A DNA stretch of 64,000 bases. It comes from Datnioides undecimradiatus (lineage: Eukaryota; Chordata; Actinopteri; Lobotiformes; Datnioididae). Where the stretch lies: contig WARS01000012.1 of NCBI GenBank assembly GCA_008933995.1, positions 744,001 to 808,000 of the forward strand. Direction: 5' to 3'. Positions 34,391 to 45,383 of this stretch are shown here, piece after piece. The notes beneath the pieces were generated by a model. The model was not told the DNA's origin and did not search any database. It was given only the letters and a program-made list of their open reading frames with translations. How positions within the stretch are numbered: the stretch's first letter is position 1; the number at the start of each line of letters is the position of its first letter. The position numbers and the translations under genes are program-made.

Positions 34391-34889
34391 TCAGTCATAG
34401 ATGCTAAAGGGCACCTCCGCTGGAACTGAGAGCTGCCTCTTTCTTCACTTGACTTCCTGTCTGGAGGGTTTTTTGAAACCTGCACTGCTTAGCTCAGAAA
34501 TTACAGTTTACATTGCTATACCTATAGCAATTTGTCAAATCTGGCTCAAGGCTCTAATGTGCTGTTTAAGTCTGAATCATCAGTTTGCCTTGAATTGTTT
34601 TACCTTATCACTGCACACAAAAGCATTTCATCTACAAGCAACTTTTTAACTAATAATGTATAAGTACTTTATTTTAGTGTTGCTGTGGCACAGTGTGGGA
34701 CAAGACAGCTGTCAAAGTTCATCTGTCAATGTGCCTTTTAACACTGCTGTGCAACTCCTGAGAGTTATTAATACCCCCAAGTGCCAGAGGGCAGCAATGA
34801 CTTGTGTTCCTGCCTCTAAACTACCTTTGCATTGTCTTGGTTAGACAGTCACACATGATTTTGCACACACACAATCCTTCCAATGCTGA
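34391..34889. other. Non-coding, nothing specific seen
   Basis: Frames up to 82 codons without domains. AAGTGCCAGAGGGCAGCA near 34780 resembles a short CTCF-like or repeat-derived word; I do not call it. Confidence 0.5.
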
Positions 34890-35235
34890 TTGCGTCATTA
34901 GCATTACTCTAATAGTACACTAGCTGCTCTCATGATAAAATGCTCTTAATAAAAATGCTAACATGCTGGTGTTTAGAGGGTATTTAGCTTACTGTGTTAT
35001 TTGTCATTCTGACAAGGCAGCAAACTTGAAACGGGGAGTGTAAGAGGTTTTGCGGGACCTCGGTGAAAAAGGAAGGACTGGGAAAAAGTGAAATTTTGAC
35101 CTGGTACTGGTGCCACATGAAAAGTAAAGGGATTCCAAAGATATTACAGCCCAGCCTGCAGGGAATATAAATGCATGTACCAAATTTCATGGCAACTCAT
35201 CGAATAGTTGTCACTCAAAGCGAATTTCAGCTTCT
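34890..35235 (+). mobile_element. Family B dispersed fish repeat
   Basis: AAAATGCTAACATGCTGGTG with TTTAGAGGGTATTTAG, GTGAAATTTTGACCTGGTAC, TGGTGCCACATGAAAAGTAA, and ATGTACCAAATTTCATGGCA then TCGAATAGTTG reproduce, in order, a repeat that I recall as very frequent in spiny-rayed fish. A shorter, reverse-oriented copy is at 58010-58145. Ends are uncertain; no coding capacity. Confidence 0.78.
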
Positions 35236-36379
35236 ATTGCGATGGAGGAAAAAGCACTTGTCAGAAAATGATGAATTCAAATGTTTTGCCAGCTTGAAAC
35301 TGGATACAGACTGGAACTGGCTACTTCAACCCAACTGTAACTATGAATGCACCCTTCTTGGTGCAAATCACCCAAAAAGCTCTGCATAAGGAGCGAAAAA
35401 TGCACAAAACATTGTACAGCAGGAGTCAAACTGGCATCCATGTAGCTCTGTGATTTTTAAATGTCGTGGCTACAGTAAGTCGCCCCGTGAAATATTGTTA
35501 TGAGAGGTTGGACACGAGATTATGCTGCAGAAGCAACAACACCAATGGAAAGCGGCATGCTGCACTGTAACAAGCTGAAGTGAGAAATCATCAACTGATC
35601 TCCGTCAGATAATATTTGTAAATACCTTCAATGTGAGACAAAGTTTAGACATATAAATGACACTCAGAGCAGAACACGTGTCTTGGATTGGCAGAGTTTC
35701 AGCTCCGTCTGACCTACAGCGCTGTGAGCACCACCTGCCAGCTCTGCAGGCACATTTTTCAGCCATTTGAAGTTAGTTATTGACCTCACTCTGATCTCTC
35801 TGTTCAAACAACAAGCCCACAGTTCAGCACCTCTGCCAGGTAATCTGTCTTTGTGGCAGGTCTTTGATGCTTAATCTAAACACCGGTGTTTATCTGCCTG
35901 AACCGCGATGAGATCATCAGGACAGTGCGTCCAGTTGTTTTGGTTATGATAACAGCTGGGTGTTAGCCATCTTCACAGCCAAAAGTTCAATACATCACAA
36001 CTTCATTCTCTCTTTGCTGGTTTTCCTTCCTTTGTCCCTGCTGCAGTTAAAATGCTGACAGTAGTGTACCCAGCGTTACTAGGTTTCTCTTATAGGTTTT
36101 TAAGTAGTGGTGTGGTCTCATCTGTTGAAGCCTTTGTTTTTCCTGTTGGTAAAATGTGTTTTTTACTGCACAGGGAGTCTTGAGGAAAGTGAAATGTCAA
36201 GTTCCTGAAACAACATCTTTACATCTTTTATCGTCTATTTCTTTCATCATTAATCAGTGCGTTCTTTTCTGCTGTGAGTTCATTCAGTCAGATAGTCTGC
36301 TTTTCCCATGACATGCAGGTCAGTAATTTGGTAACTCCAAAACGGCTGCATCCTGCTCAATGGATGTTGGCGACATGCA
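35236..36379. other. Non-coding, nothing specific seen
   Basis: No domains in the short frames. CTCTGCCAGGTAATCTG near 35831 resembles a splice donor, without a supporting open frame. The last 80 bases may be diverged SINE body upstream of the tail at 36380. Confidence 0.45.
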
Positions 36380-36432
36380 GTGTAAAAGCACTTTGAATGG
36401 TTTGAAGACTAGAAAAGCACTGAATAAAGTGT
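36380..36432 (+). mobile_element. SINE 3' tail remnant
   Basis: GTGTAAAAGCACTTTGAATG followed by GTTTGAAGACTAGAAAAGC and ACTGAATAAAG corresponds to the conserved tail (AAAGCGCTTTGAGTGG...AGACTAGAAAAGCGCTATA) of a tRNA-derived SINE family that is abundant in fish. The tRNA-like head with its B box is not recognisable upstream, so the copy is 5'-truncated or badly decayed. Confidence 0.68.
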
Positions 36433-36884
36433 ATTTACCTTGAAATTTGACTCTTTGAACCACTGACTACTAGAAAACAGTTTATGGTCAGATAGATGAT
36501 GAGATTTCAGCCCATTACACAGTCTATACTGGCCATACTGGTGGTCCTCAGTTGAGCTTAGTTAGCTAGGTTAACACCCAAAACACGTGTAAAACAGAAC
36601 ATCAGCAAATGTTAAATCTTTCTTTTTTTAATCCAATCAGCCCAAAACCTGATGGAGTGTTTCCTCTTTACTGAATGTGTGAAAGTTTAGTTCCACACCA
36701 CAGCTTGAGCCTTTTAATCTCTCCTTCTCCACATGTTGGAACCTAAAGTGCCAGAGGGGAGGGGTGTACTGTATGTGGAAGGTCACGTTTAGGTCGCCGT
36801 TCACAAAAAAACAAGTGCAATTAGTGCAATGACTCAACTTGTTCGCGTAATTCACACAAAACTGCACCTCGTAAAGCTGACTGT
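36433..36884. other. Non-coding, nothing specific seen
   Basis: TTAGTTAGCTAGGTTAACACC near 36557 is fish-repeat-like but too short to assign. A 76-codon minus frame has no domain. Confidence 0.5.
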
Positions 36885-37125
36885 TAAACTTTAAAGCACA
36901 TGCGATTACTCATAATTGCTCCAGAAATTGATTTATTAGCTCGGGTGTGAGGCTGCGTGAGCCGAGTGCCATCTGACCTCCAGCTGAATGAATAATCAAC
37001 AGGCTCCCCGAGCGAGCAGATGTTTGAAAGTGTTGCTGTTTTATCAGGCCTGTAATGTGAACAGGCATGAGACCAGATTAAATTAAATGATGTGAGGACA
37101 GACAGCTGTGACACATTTGGACTTT
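36885..37125. promoter_or_regulatory. Candidate conserved non-coding element
   Basis: GCGATTACTCATAATTGCTCC near 36903, AAATTGATTTATTAGC, GAATGAATAATCAACAGG, TTTTATCAGGCC, AGATTAAATTAAATG, and AGACAGCTGTGACAC in 220 bases without repeats. Inferred. Confidence 0.36.
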
Positions 37126-37914
37126 GCCGCTTTCCCCCTTTTGTGCTAATAGCAGCTTATGTTCCCAAACATAAAAGACACGCTGGTCTACCCAACACCG
37201 TTTTTAATGAACGCGCTCAAACGACGTGGCAAGAGAAGCTGTTGAAAGTTAGTCTGCTTTTCTTGCTTGCCTGAAATTAATCATAAAAGCATAATAACGA
37301 ATGGAAACAACAGCTTAACAAACAACAGTAAATCCAGAGCTGTTTTTCCTCTGGCTGATGTTGCACCACTGGCTGTTTTGTAAGACGTGGTGTTCTTTAG
37401 GGACATGAATGATGATCCCTCAGCTTCAACCCTTTTTCTCTAATTGCTGTTTAATTTCTTGCTTTGCTCATAATTGCAATGTGTAGCCGGCTTAATGAAG
37501 CACGGGCGAGTTGTTTATGAACGCCGTGCACTTTCTCCTGTGAGCATGAAGGAGTATAAGGTTTATACAGTGAAATACAGCATACGCATTGTTTATTTTA
37601 GCAGCTTTCGTCTTTCGCAGAGGCTCAGACCATTTCAGGCGGCATTGAGCAAGAATAATAATGCGCACTGTAGCTGCAGAAAATGGTCTGATGGGTTTTC
37701 TTATCTTTGAGTGTTTCCAGTTTGCAGTAAGTGATACTTTCAGATGGTGAACGGTCGGTTTGTATGTTGAAGTGGCGCTCGTTGTACGTTGTTGTGTCTG
37801 CCCGGAGGAGCTGTCGACTCGAGTGCTTTTCTCCAAAACTGTCACACTTTTCAGGAACAATTAGAGAAAAGAAAGTAAATTGTTCCCAGGCACTTGGATT
37901 GCTGTCCTCGCGAC
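37126..37914. other. Non-coding; short motif cluster near 37440-37500
   Basis: CTAATTGCTGTTTAATTTC and GCTCATAATTGCAATG near 37440-37480 may be a small extension of regulatory sequence. Long open frames on the minus strand (205 and 122 codons) cross this interval and are discussed as rejected. Confidence 0.45.
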
Positions 37915-38190
37915 ATCTGCCACCGCAGTGCGGATGATAGATTCCTCCTTCATTAGCCAGGGGTGTGGGATTACCCAGTGAGAACACATTAATCACCACT
38001 TTCTGTGGCAGCCTGAATGCACTGCGCTTTGTTAGAAAAAAACTTTTTTTTCCTGACGTGTCACTCTTCTCCTGTGACAGGCCGCAATCAATCATGTTGA
38101 TTGACAGCACTGATAGGTTACACTGTTTACACAATGTGTAATGAAAGATCATGTTACCCACTATTGTTGTTACTGAGACAACTCTTTTGG
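37915..38190. promoter_or_regulatory. Candidate enhancer with a perfect PBX-MEIS site
   Basis: TGATTGACAG at 38098-38107 is an exact match to the PBX-MEIS/PREP composite consensus, and the adjoining CAATCAATCATG (38086-38097) is a reverse-oriented TGATTGATTG, so the two sites are mirrored. ACATTAATCACC near 37987, CCTGTGACAGGCC near 38071 and GTTTACACAATGTG add AT-core and palindromic words. Motif matches are seen; activity is inferred. Confidence 0.42.
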
Positions 38191-39672
38191 GCTGGATTTG
38201 AATGGAGTGGCTGCTTTGGTACAAACTTACACAAGCACACACTCATTTGCTTTCCCTTTCTGTTTCCATAGCAGTTCCCCCGTGTCCTCTCCTCTCTCAG
38301 TCATTCCCTGCACAAACACTTAGCAATGTGCATAAAATCTATGGCCATATAGGTAATTTCTATTCTGTAACAGTAATAGATACGATAGTTTTTAGCCTTT
38401 TTTTCAATGAGTTAATGCACTTAATGAGGAAAAAACACCTTTTTTAAATAAGCTCTGATATTTAAAATTTAATTTACAAGACTAATGTTTCACCGTGATG
38501 CTGTTTCTGCTCCAGAAGAAGAAGAAACTATGTTCACAAGTTAAAAGAGACTAATCATAAAAAGACATTTCACATTTCAATTGCTGTTTCTTAACTGTTT
38601 TAGGTTTGAGTGGTGCAACCTCACTTAAGTCATTTTGTTGGGCCCTTTTGTTCCTTAATGCTGTAATAATATAATGCACGATTTACAATACTAACATTAA
38701 ACTTACCAACCAATCAACTAATTTGATATGAGGAGCGATCACTCTTAACTGTCCTCAGTATTGATTAAAAGTCATTTGGACACATTGTGATGCACAGAAA
38801 AGCAACTGAAGGTTACGTGTCCTTCTGTAAGGTTGTTCCAGTGATGCTGAGAAGATGCTTCTGTACTTGTCAGACTGTTTTTCCAAGGACACAAATGACC
38901 TTTAGTCTTTCCCTGCAGCATGTCAAAGCAAGAGCACCTACTGAAGTGGGCATGTTCCTGTCATAGTCCAAGTGTTCTTTCACTTTCACATGTTTTTCCT
39001 GCCTCTTGGTGTCACCTCTAAATCAACCCCACAAAGGACGTCCACCATACAGTACCAACAGTGTTTTAATGAGGAACGTATTAAACTTTCAGGAGCCGTT
39101 AACGCCTAAAACACTCATACATCAGTTCTGTGTGGACAGGTTGGTAATTGTGCTTTGGAGCGATCAATCAAGATCAGCCCGCGAGTTATAATTAGCCCAT
39201 CCAGATTGACGGATTGACCGTTTCTATTGAAGTTCTTTGTTATTGGCGGTTTCCCATCCGCCATCTGTCTATCACCTTTACCACTAATCTGGCCTGTCTA
39301 CCTGGATGACCTCATACTCACAGATGTGTAACCACTTTCTCATGTGTAGACACAGATGCGGCGCTGGCCTCCAGGTGATGCTCCTCCTGGGGTCGTATCC
39401 AGGTCATTGGAGAGGGTCCGGTGTCACTTTAGCTGAGAAGATCTTCCAAAAGTTTCAGCTCTGTGAATTTAAAAATCAGACAATCGGCACAGACGTTGGT
39501 CGGGTTGGGTTTTTGGTGACCATTTACCGTCTTTACGCGTTATGTTGCAAGAAATGTTGGTAATATTTCAAAGAACTGCATGCCAAAACTCATTACTCGT
39601 TACTATGATGTGTAATAAATAGTGGAGAGTAATACTTGGGGCATTTGTGAAGGTCATTACCAATAGGTTTGA
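38191..39672. other. Non-coding, nothing specific seen
   Basis: AT-rich 38330-38780. Short frames up to 85 codons. A Tyr-Leu-Asp-Asp-coding word near 39299 was considered and rejected as reverse transcriptase. No repeat assigned. Confidence 0.5.
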
Positions 39673-40151
39673 TTAACCCGTTAACACCTGAGCCTGTCAT
39701 GTAAGTGCTTTTGCCCATTTTTTCCAGAATACCTGGAGCTTTCAATACCCGGAAGTTATTTACTATTAGCTGCATGTCAGAAGAGTGTGATGACAGTTGA
39801 AAAACACAAAGACGGAATTGGATTTTAGAGTTTTAGTGAACAAACAACACTGTAATTATACATAAATAGCAGACTTTGCATGTTATATTTGAAATTTGAA
39901 AAGTATAAAACTATTTCAGGTAAAATTCAAGTGTCTGTGTCTCATAATGTGCGAAAACAGACCATAAAATGGAAACTTTCCCCACCGCTGTATGTGCAGT
40001 GGGAACAATTACCGTAATAACTCCATTTTGGCTGTAAAGCGCAACGTCTTAGCTTTCAGAGACTGTTAGAATTTCTCTGATAGCACAAACCGTGACGTCA
40101 TTACTGTAAACCAAAGTGCGCTTGTGCAAAAACTCGGAGTTGTAGGGTTAA
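39673..40151. mobile_element. Putative piggyBac-type MITE flanked by TTAA
   Basis: The 479-base interval begins TTAACCCGTTAACACCTGAG and ends in a sequence whose reverse complement begins TTAACCCTACAACTCCGAGT: the TTAA target word is present at both ends, and 11 of the first 15 following bases agree allowing one gap. TTAA duplication plus a CCC start is the hallmark of piggyBac-superfamily elements. There is no transposase frame, so it would be non-autonomous. The identification is inferred from end structure. Confidence 0.55.
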
Positions 40152-41689
40152 TATGAACTCCATAAACAGTTAATTTAACTGGTGGTTCTGTAATAATGCA
40201 CATAAACCGGGCTTGAATGCTCACCGTAGCTGCAAGGCTTAACTATTATTTGTTCATGGTTTGTAAACTTGGCTGCGAACTGAGTTTCAAACTGAGATTG
40301 GTATAAACTCCACTTCTTGCAACATCTTGCAAAAAAAATTAAAAAAGCTGATTTACTCGATCCTGCTTTAATTCCTGCTTTTGCAAATTCTTGGAGAGGT
40401 TTTTCAAAGAAACAAGGACTTATAAATAAATATTTGGGTATTTTTATTTTAGCTCTGAGTAGAATCAGAGATGTTTTTAAGCTCTGACAGTCACGTTGAA
40501 TGACTCATATGGAAATATGCCATTATTTGGCAACGGTGGACATATCTCTTCCTCCTGGGCATCAGAGATAAGCTGTATTATTTTACATCTCTTGAGCAGC
40601 GTGGATGTCTTTCCTTTTCTGGTGTCAAGACTCTATTCAGAGAATTTTATACTCCTAATCATTTGATACAGTAAAGTACCTGTCTGACCCAAATGAAGGT
40701 ATGATACTTTATGTCCTTCCAGACTTCAGACAGCCGTGGAGATTGGTTTGCAGAAATATGATGAGGGGACATAAACCGACCGAACTTGCTGTGCCCTTTT
40801 TGCAAAAGAGCTTTGTGTCCTAAAGCTGTTTTCGAAGTGGAACATGAATCCACTTTTACATAGGAATATTATTTATTCCTGAGTAAAATAGAACGTGATA
40901 GCCAAACTACCCTTTTTAATATTCTGTCTTTTAGCACCTGATACCTAAGCACACAGAAACGTTAAAAAAAAAGGCGCTGCAGCAGCTCTAATCAGTCCTC
41001 ACACCGGGCACAGACCAGCACCTTTATTGTTACACCGTCGGCGGTGCCAGACGGAAAGTTGACTTTCTCTCTCGTGTTACGTTCGGCACATTCACCTTGT
41101 TAGATTAGAGTCCGCAAAACGCAAAGCGACGGTGACCGGGGGAGATAAGAGCCGCGGTGCCGACTGAAATAAAGCCAACACGTTCCCACCCACATGGCTG
41201 CAGGAAGAGACATCAATTCTTACCTGTCATCTTTACCCCAGTACACTGTCTCATTACGATTATCTCTCAAATACACACACTGCATAAAAGCTCCAGTAAA
41301 TCAGATCCTCCTCTTTTACAGGTTGGGCTTTAGTACCGTAATGAAACTCAATGATCTATCATCAAAACAATGTCAAGGAGTTCTCTGCAGACACATAGAG
41401 AGGATTATATGTATCTGGTAGTTTTGATTAAGATGAAGATTATCACAGTCGTACAGCTATCGTAGCAGAGACCCCTCTCCGGCTCTCTTGGGTGGTCTCC
41501 CAAGACGACTTTCTCTGTGTGCCTACCCTCTGCTTGACGGCTATTGTATAATGCCAACAGAGCACAACAGTGAGACGTACACTCCTGAGGAGAGAGAGCC
41601 ACAGAAAAACACTCTGAAGCTTGAAGCTTTTGGCGTCTGCCTCGCTCCTTTAAAGAGACTGTTAAATATGAGTCAGCTGTTGTGCACAG
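40152..41689. other. Non-coding, nothing specific seen
   Basis: Unique-looking sequence with small hairpin words (GAAAGTTGACTTTC near 41055; CTTGGG...CCCAAG near 41488-41505). Frames of 75-120 codons have no domains. Confidence 0.5.
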
Positions 41690-41960
41690 GACTCCAACAA
41701 CAGCTTTAATTCCTCTGCCTCCCCCTCCTTTGCTTAAAAGGGGGCTTTGTGCCTGTAGGGCCCCCATCAGTTACCTGCTGACAGGCCGAGCATGACTGAT
41801 GAGCTGCCCGAGGCGTCCCAGTATACTTTGTCAGCTGCTCATAATTTATACATCTTATCTCCGTCAGAACAAAAGACAGAGCGCGGCTTTATGGAAATGA
41901 AAACAGAGACTTGTTTAGACTCCAGCATGTGGAGTGAAGTGGAGTGATCCCACTGATAGT
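41690..41960. promoter_or_regulatory. Candidate conserved non-coding element
   Basis: Contains CTGCTGACAGGCCGAGC, ATGACTGATGAGCTGCC, GCTGCTCATAATTTATAC, and ACATCTTATCTCC. Repeat-free until the TG repeat; inferred, weak. Confidence 0.28.
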
Positions 41961-42042
41961 TGTTTCTTTCTGCAAGCAAGACGAGCTGCCTTGTCTGGCT
42001 CTGAGCTCTCCACACCCATTCTGTCTGCCCACACCTTGACTG

Positions 42043-42046
<4 letters not shown>

Positions 42047-42082
<36 letters not shown>
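42047..42082. repeat. (TG)n microsatellite
   Basis: Perfect TG of 36 bases. It explains the long His-Thr strings in three overlapping minus-strand frames (41839-42172). Confidence 0.97.
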
Positions 42083-42083
<1 letters not shown>

Positions 42084-42397
42084 CCCTGAGAGGCCATCTG
42101 AGGCTGTTCTGGTTGTGTGTCTGGCTCCAGGTGACAAAGACATGAAACACCGGCTTGTTTAAACAGGGTCATATCATATCAGTGGTTTAATTGGTTACTT
42201 TTCATGCACTACATGAAACGTCGAGTGCCACTAAGCAATAGATCTGATGCTGACATTTAATGAAATGAATCTTCCTGCCGAACCTGCTGTGACTCAACGG
42301 CCAACTGTGCAGCTGTACGCAGCTCTTAGTCTCGACCTTTTTGTTTTCTTGGTGCAAAATATAAAATCGTGATTCACTGTCATGGTGGACAGTTAGC
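42083..42397. other. Non-coding, nothing specific seen
   Basis: No motif cluster or repeat that I can support. Confidence 0.5.
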
Positions 42398-42556
42398 CAG
42401 CGAGATCTAGCTTAGCATAGAGACGGGCTAGCTCAGTTAACAAGCCTAAAACTGACTTTAGCATTGTGTATCTCGTGTTTTGCCCATTTGGAGCCGTGCT
42501 AGCCGTTTTCCCCTGCCTCTAGTTTTATGCTAAGCTAATGCTAATATGTTTTTGTT
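42398..42556. mobile_element. TAGCTTAGCATA inverted-repeat element (fish repeat)
   Basis: TAGCTTAGCATA (42408-42419) and TATGCTAAGCTA (42526-42537) are perfect 12-bp inverted arms. Near them GCTAGCCGTTTTCCCCTGCC and AGTTTTATGCTAAGC match a repeat that I remember as common in fish (its usual form has GTTTCCCCCTGTTTCCAGTC in this place). Short, non-coding, probably a MITE-like remnant. Confidence 0.65.
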
Positions 42557-42588
42557 TTAAATTGCATAACCTTTGCTACACCAAAACC

Positions 42589-42608
42589 TTTTTTTTTTTT
42601 TTTTTTTT
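42589..42608. repeat. T20 homopolymer
   Basis: Twenty T in a row, just after the inverted-repeat element; could be an old tail or independent slippage. Confidence 0.95.
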
Positions 42609-43854
42609 ACCAAAACTAAAACAAGAGGCATAATGGAATTTGTCAGATAGAATAATAACTGTGCTGAATATATAAGTGAAAACTCATTTGCTAACACGCT
42701 AGCTGCAACAAACTTACAAGCCCAGGGGTGTGTGTGTCCACATTTGTTTTGATGCATTACGGCCTCCTGGTGCCCAGATTTCAGTAATGCAGCTTTGAAA
42801 CATTCAAAACCTGAAAAACTAAACTGTTGCTCAGTTTATTGTTACAGTTAAAATCAATATTTCCAAGCACAAAGCAAACTAAGACATCGTTGTTTTGTTT
42901 TTAAACTATAGAAATCGGTCAAAAATGCCTGAAAATACATATTAGCAATACCTGTGATGGGAGTAAATGCATCATAATGAATTAGATATTGATGTGAACC
43001 ATGTGGAGGATTCTGTAGAGAAAGGCAATTCATCACTGCCAATGGAGCACTTCCCCGCTAAGGGAGGTTTCTGTCTCCAAATGCTGTGCTTTGGTCTGTG
43101 ATATTGAGTGATTCATTCATTGACTCATCATCAACTACTTTGTCAGATTCAAATTGTCCTGCCAACTCTTTTTGTTTTGGTTTTCACATGGCCTCAAACA
43201 AAACGTGAGACACGCACTTACTTGCAGGAATTGACGCGTCTGCCAAAACACGCTTCTCATTCTGCTTTTTTTTTTTGTTTCACCTCGCTTCAGTAATGAG
43301 ATACTCCAAGTGCAGCTACAACAGCATGTCTGGTTGGTATAATAGGCTGGAAAAATTCAGATAATCTGTAGCGTCGTATGTAGCTTCAACATATATGCTT
43401 ATATTATTACCTTTTTGGACCCTTTTTTGTTTCTACTCTCGTGTAACTTTTGCAGGATTTCACTTTGTGCGACTGAATTTCCTGTCCGCCCTCCTCCTAA
43501 GGTGATTGTGAATAACAAAGACATCATTCTTGCAATAAGAGGGCGAAGCCACGGTGTACTGCATTATCCAACTTTCTTTTTTTCTTTTTTTCCCTCCCTT
43601 CCAACGCTTCTTTTTGCATTTTATCTAAGACAGCTCATTATATGCTACTGGAGCGTTCATACAGTTTCCTGGTGCAGGACTGTAACAAGGAAGCCAGCTG
43701 CAGCTATCAAGCAGAGGGATGAGCAGACATCTAAACTGTTCTGCTGATATCCATATCTTCGCGTGGATTCTGTTCGTTGCATTCGGAGCTGGCCGGGCAG
43801 TGGATCATTTGCACCCCAGTGACAAGTACATCATCATCCGCCGGTAACCTTAGC
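42609..43854. other. Non-coding, nothing specific seen
   Basis: AT-rich with T tracts near 43266-43276 and 43575-43595. A 110-codon frame (43415-43747) shows no domain. Confidence 0.5.
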
Positions 43855-44010
43855 TTCCAGAGACGATGCAGGCTTTGTTCTCCGCCAGGCTCACTTGGGG
43901 ATGTTTGGCAGTGTGCTGATAGATATGATTATCCTTAATGTCAGTGCATAGCACCATCCCCGATAACAGATTCTCTCAGTAGAATCCACCCTGCTTATCT
44001 CGCTGCTGTG
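43855..44010. promoter_or_regulatory. Candidate conserved non-coding element, short
   Basis: GTGCTGATAGATATGATTATCC, TTATCCTTAATGTCAGTGC and CCCCGATAACAG: GATA-type and AT-core words in unique sequence. Weak. Confidence 0.25.
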
Positions 44011-44889
44011 TTGTTAGGCAGCGGCAGCCTCTCTGTGTGAGGAGATGCAGTGCAGGAATGCTTGCTTTTTTTTTCTCTTGAGTTTAAAATTAAAGAAAAT
44101 TTTAAGCAGCGAGCAGCTTTTTTTTTTTTTTGCATAATTCATTAAGCAGACTGACGAACAAAATATGTAATGTGATTTGCGTATCGGCTGATTTACAAAA
44201 GTTGATTTCCAAGTGAGACGTACAAGACATTTAATGTGCAAAACACACAATTAAAATGTCCACAAATCATAAAACCTGCAAGTTATTCAGCAATTACTTT
44301 GCCGAGATTACCTAATTACTCGTATTTTTATTTACTGTTAGTAAACAATAACATTTCAGCGAAAAACTGCAAATGACAAAACACAAGACTTCCTGTTTGT
44401 TACATGCGGTTCTGTTGGATATCAATCTATATTCTTGTTGTTTGAGGTATTTATTGCCTTTTTCTGTTTACACATTTCCTTCCAGGCTGATCTGCTAACG
44501 GTTTTAGAGCTGATCAAAGATTTCTTAATTCGGCTTTAAAGCAGTTTGCAGCTGTGTTAGCAGGAGACAGTAGACAACCTCACTTGACACTTGTGATGGG
44601 GTGGAGGGCGGGTGTTGATGTTTGTAGTAGTGGTAAAGGGGGGGACGGGCAGGAGGCCTGAGGGGGAGCAGAGGATCCTGTTCAGCTCCACTCAGCAGCC
44701 CGGTGATGAGCCTGCAGGAGAGGACTGTGTCTGCAGATTAGAGCCAGGAGATGAGACAGGAGCCTGGAAGGGGTTGAAGGGAGGAGGTGTGGGGGGGGTG
44801 CAGACCTGGGAATGCCAGCTGCCAGACAGTTCACCATGTGCAACACATGTCTCTCAGCACCTACTGTTCCACTATGCAAAGCCCCCTTC
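44011..44889. other. Non-coding; T14 and G8 tracts
   Basis: T14 at 44118-44131 and G8 at 44791-44798. A G-rich patch (44590-44810) on the plus strand has many GGG runs. Overlapping frames of 96 and 115 codons have no domain. Confidence 0.5.
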
Positions 44890-45220
44890 ACCATTAAGAT
44901 GACAGAACAGTTCATATCCTGCGCCGGGATGATAGATATGTCATATCTCTGAAAACCCTGTTTGTCTTCCACAGGTGTATGAGCTCTTTTATTCTCCCAG
45001 CAGACAGCGCACATGGCACTTTTCGACACTCTTTTCCCCGATAGTGATTTGGCATGCAGACGGTATCAAAGGGGAGATCTTTCCCATGCAATTATGGCAG
45101 AAAATAAAGGTGATGAGGTGTGTCGCACAAAAGAAAGCAAAGGATCAAAAGGGCTGGAATGAAAGCTGATTACAATACAGGGAGAAGCTTCCACCCACTG
45201 AATGCCACAACGTGAGCAAG
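44890..45220. promoter_or_regulatory. Candidate conserved element; contains an exon-like stretch
   Basis: Repeat-free block: AGATGACAGAACAG, GGGATGATAGATATG, CATGCAATTATGGC and AGCTGATTACAATAC. Inside it, TTGTCTTCCACAG (acceptor-like, ending at 44974) is followed by an open phase-0 stretch of 135 bases to a donor-like AAAG|GTGATG (GT at 45110). The 45-residue peptide is not one that I recognise, so I annotate the block as non-coding with doubt. Confidence 0.3.
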
Positions 45221-45383
45221 TCAGTAAACAAGCAAAGAGCGAGCAGTGCTGAAAACGCAGTGGCTTCTCTATTTAATGCCTTTCATCTGCTAAGCTTCAG
45301 TTAATTGTTTTGTCAAACCCATGCACTTATTGGTTAGCGGCGGCTCGAGTTCGGCCGTTTGTCCTCACCAGTTTGTTTTATTT

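Noticed and set aside
37492-38242. 205- and 122-codon minus-strand frames as genes
   Set aside because: No domain, no splice or start context, overlap in different phases and overlap with a CNE-like block containing a homopolymer-derived stretch.
39296-39331. Val-Tyr-Leu-Asp-Asp-Leu reading, similar to a reverse transcriptase catalytic motif
   Set aside because: A stop codon follows within seven codons and no other reverse transcriptase motifs occur upstream in any frame; a five-residue match is expected by chance.
41839-42172. Overlapping minus-strand frames with His-Thr repeats
   Set aside because: They are translations of the TG microsatellite at 42047-42082.
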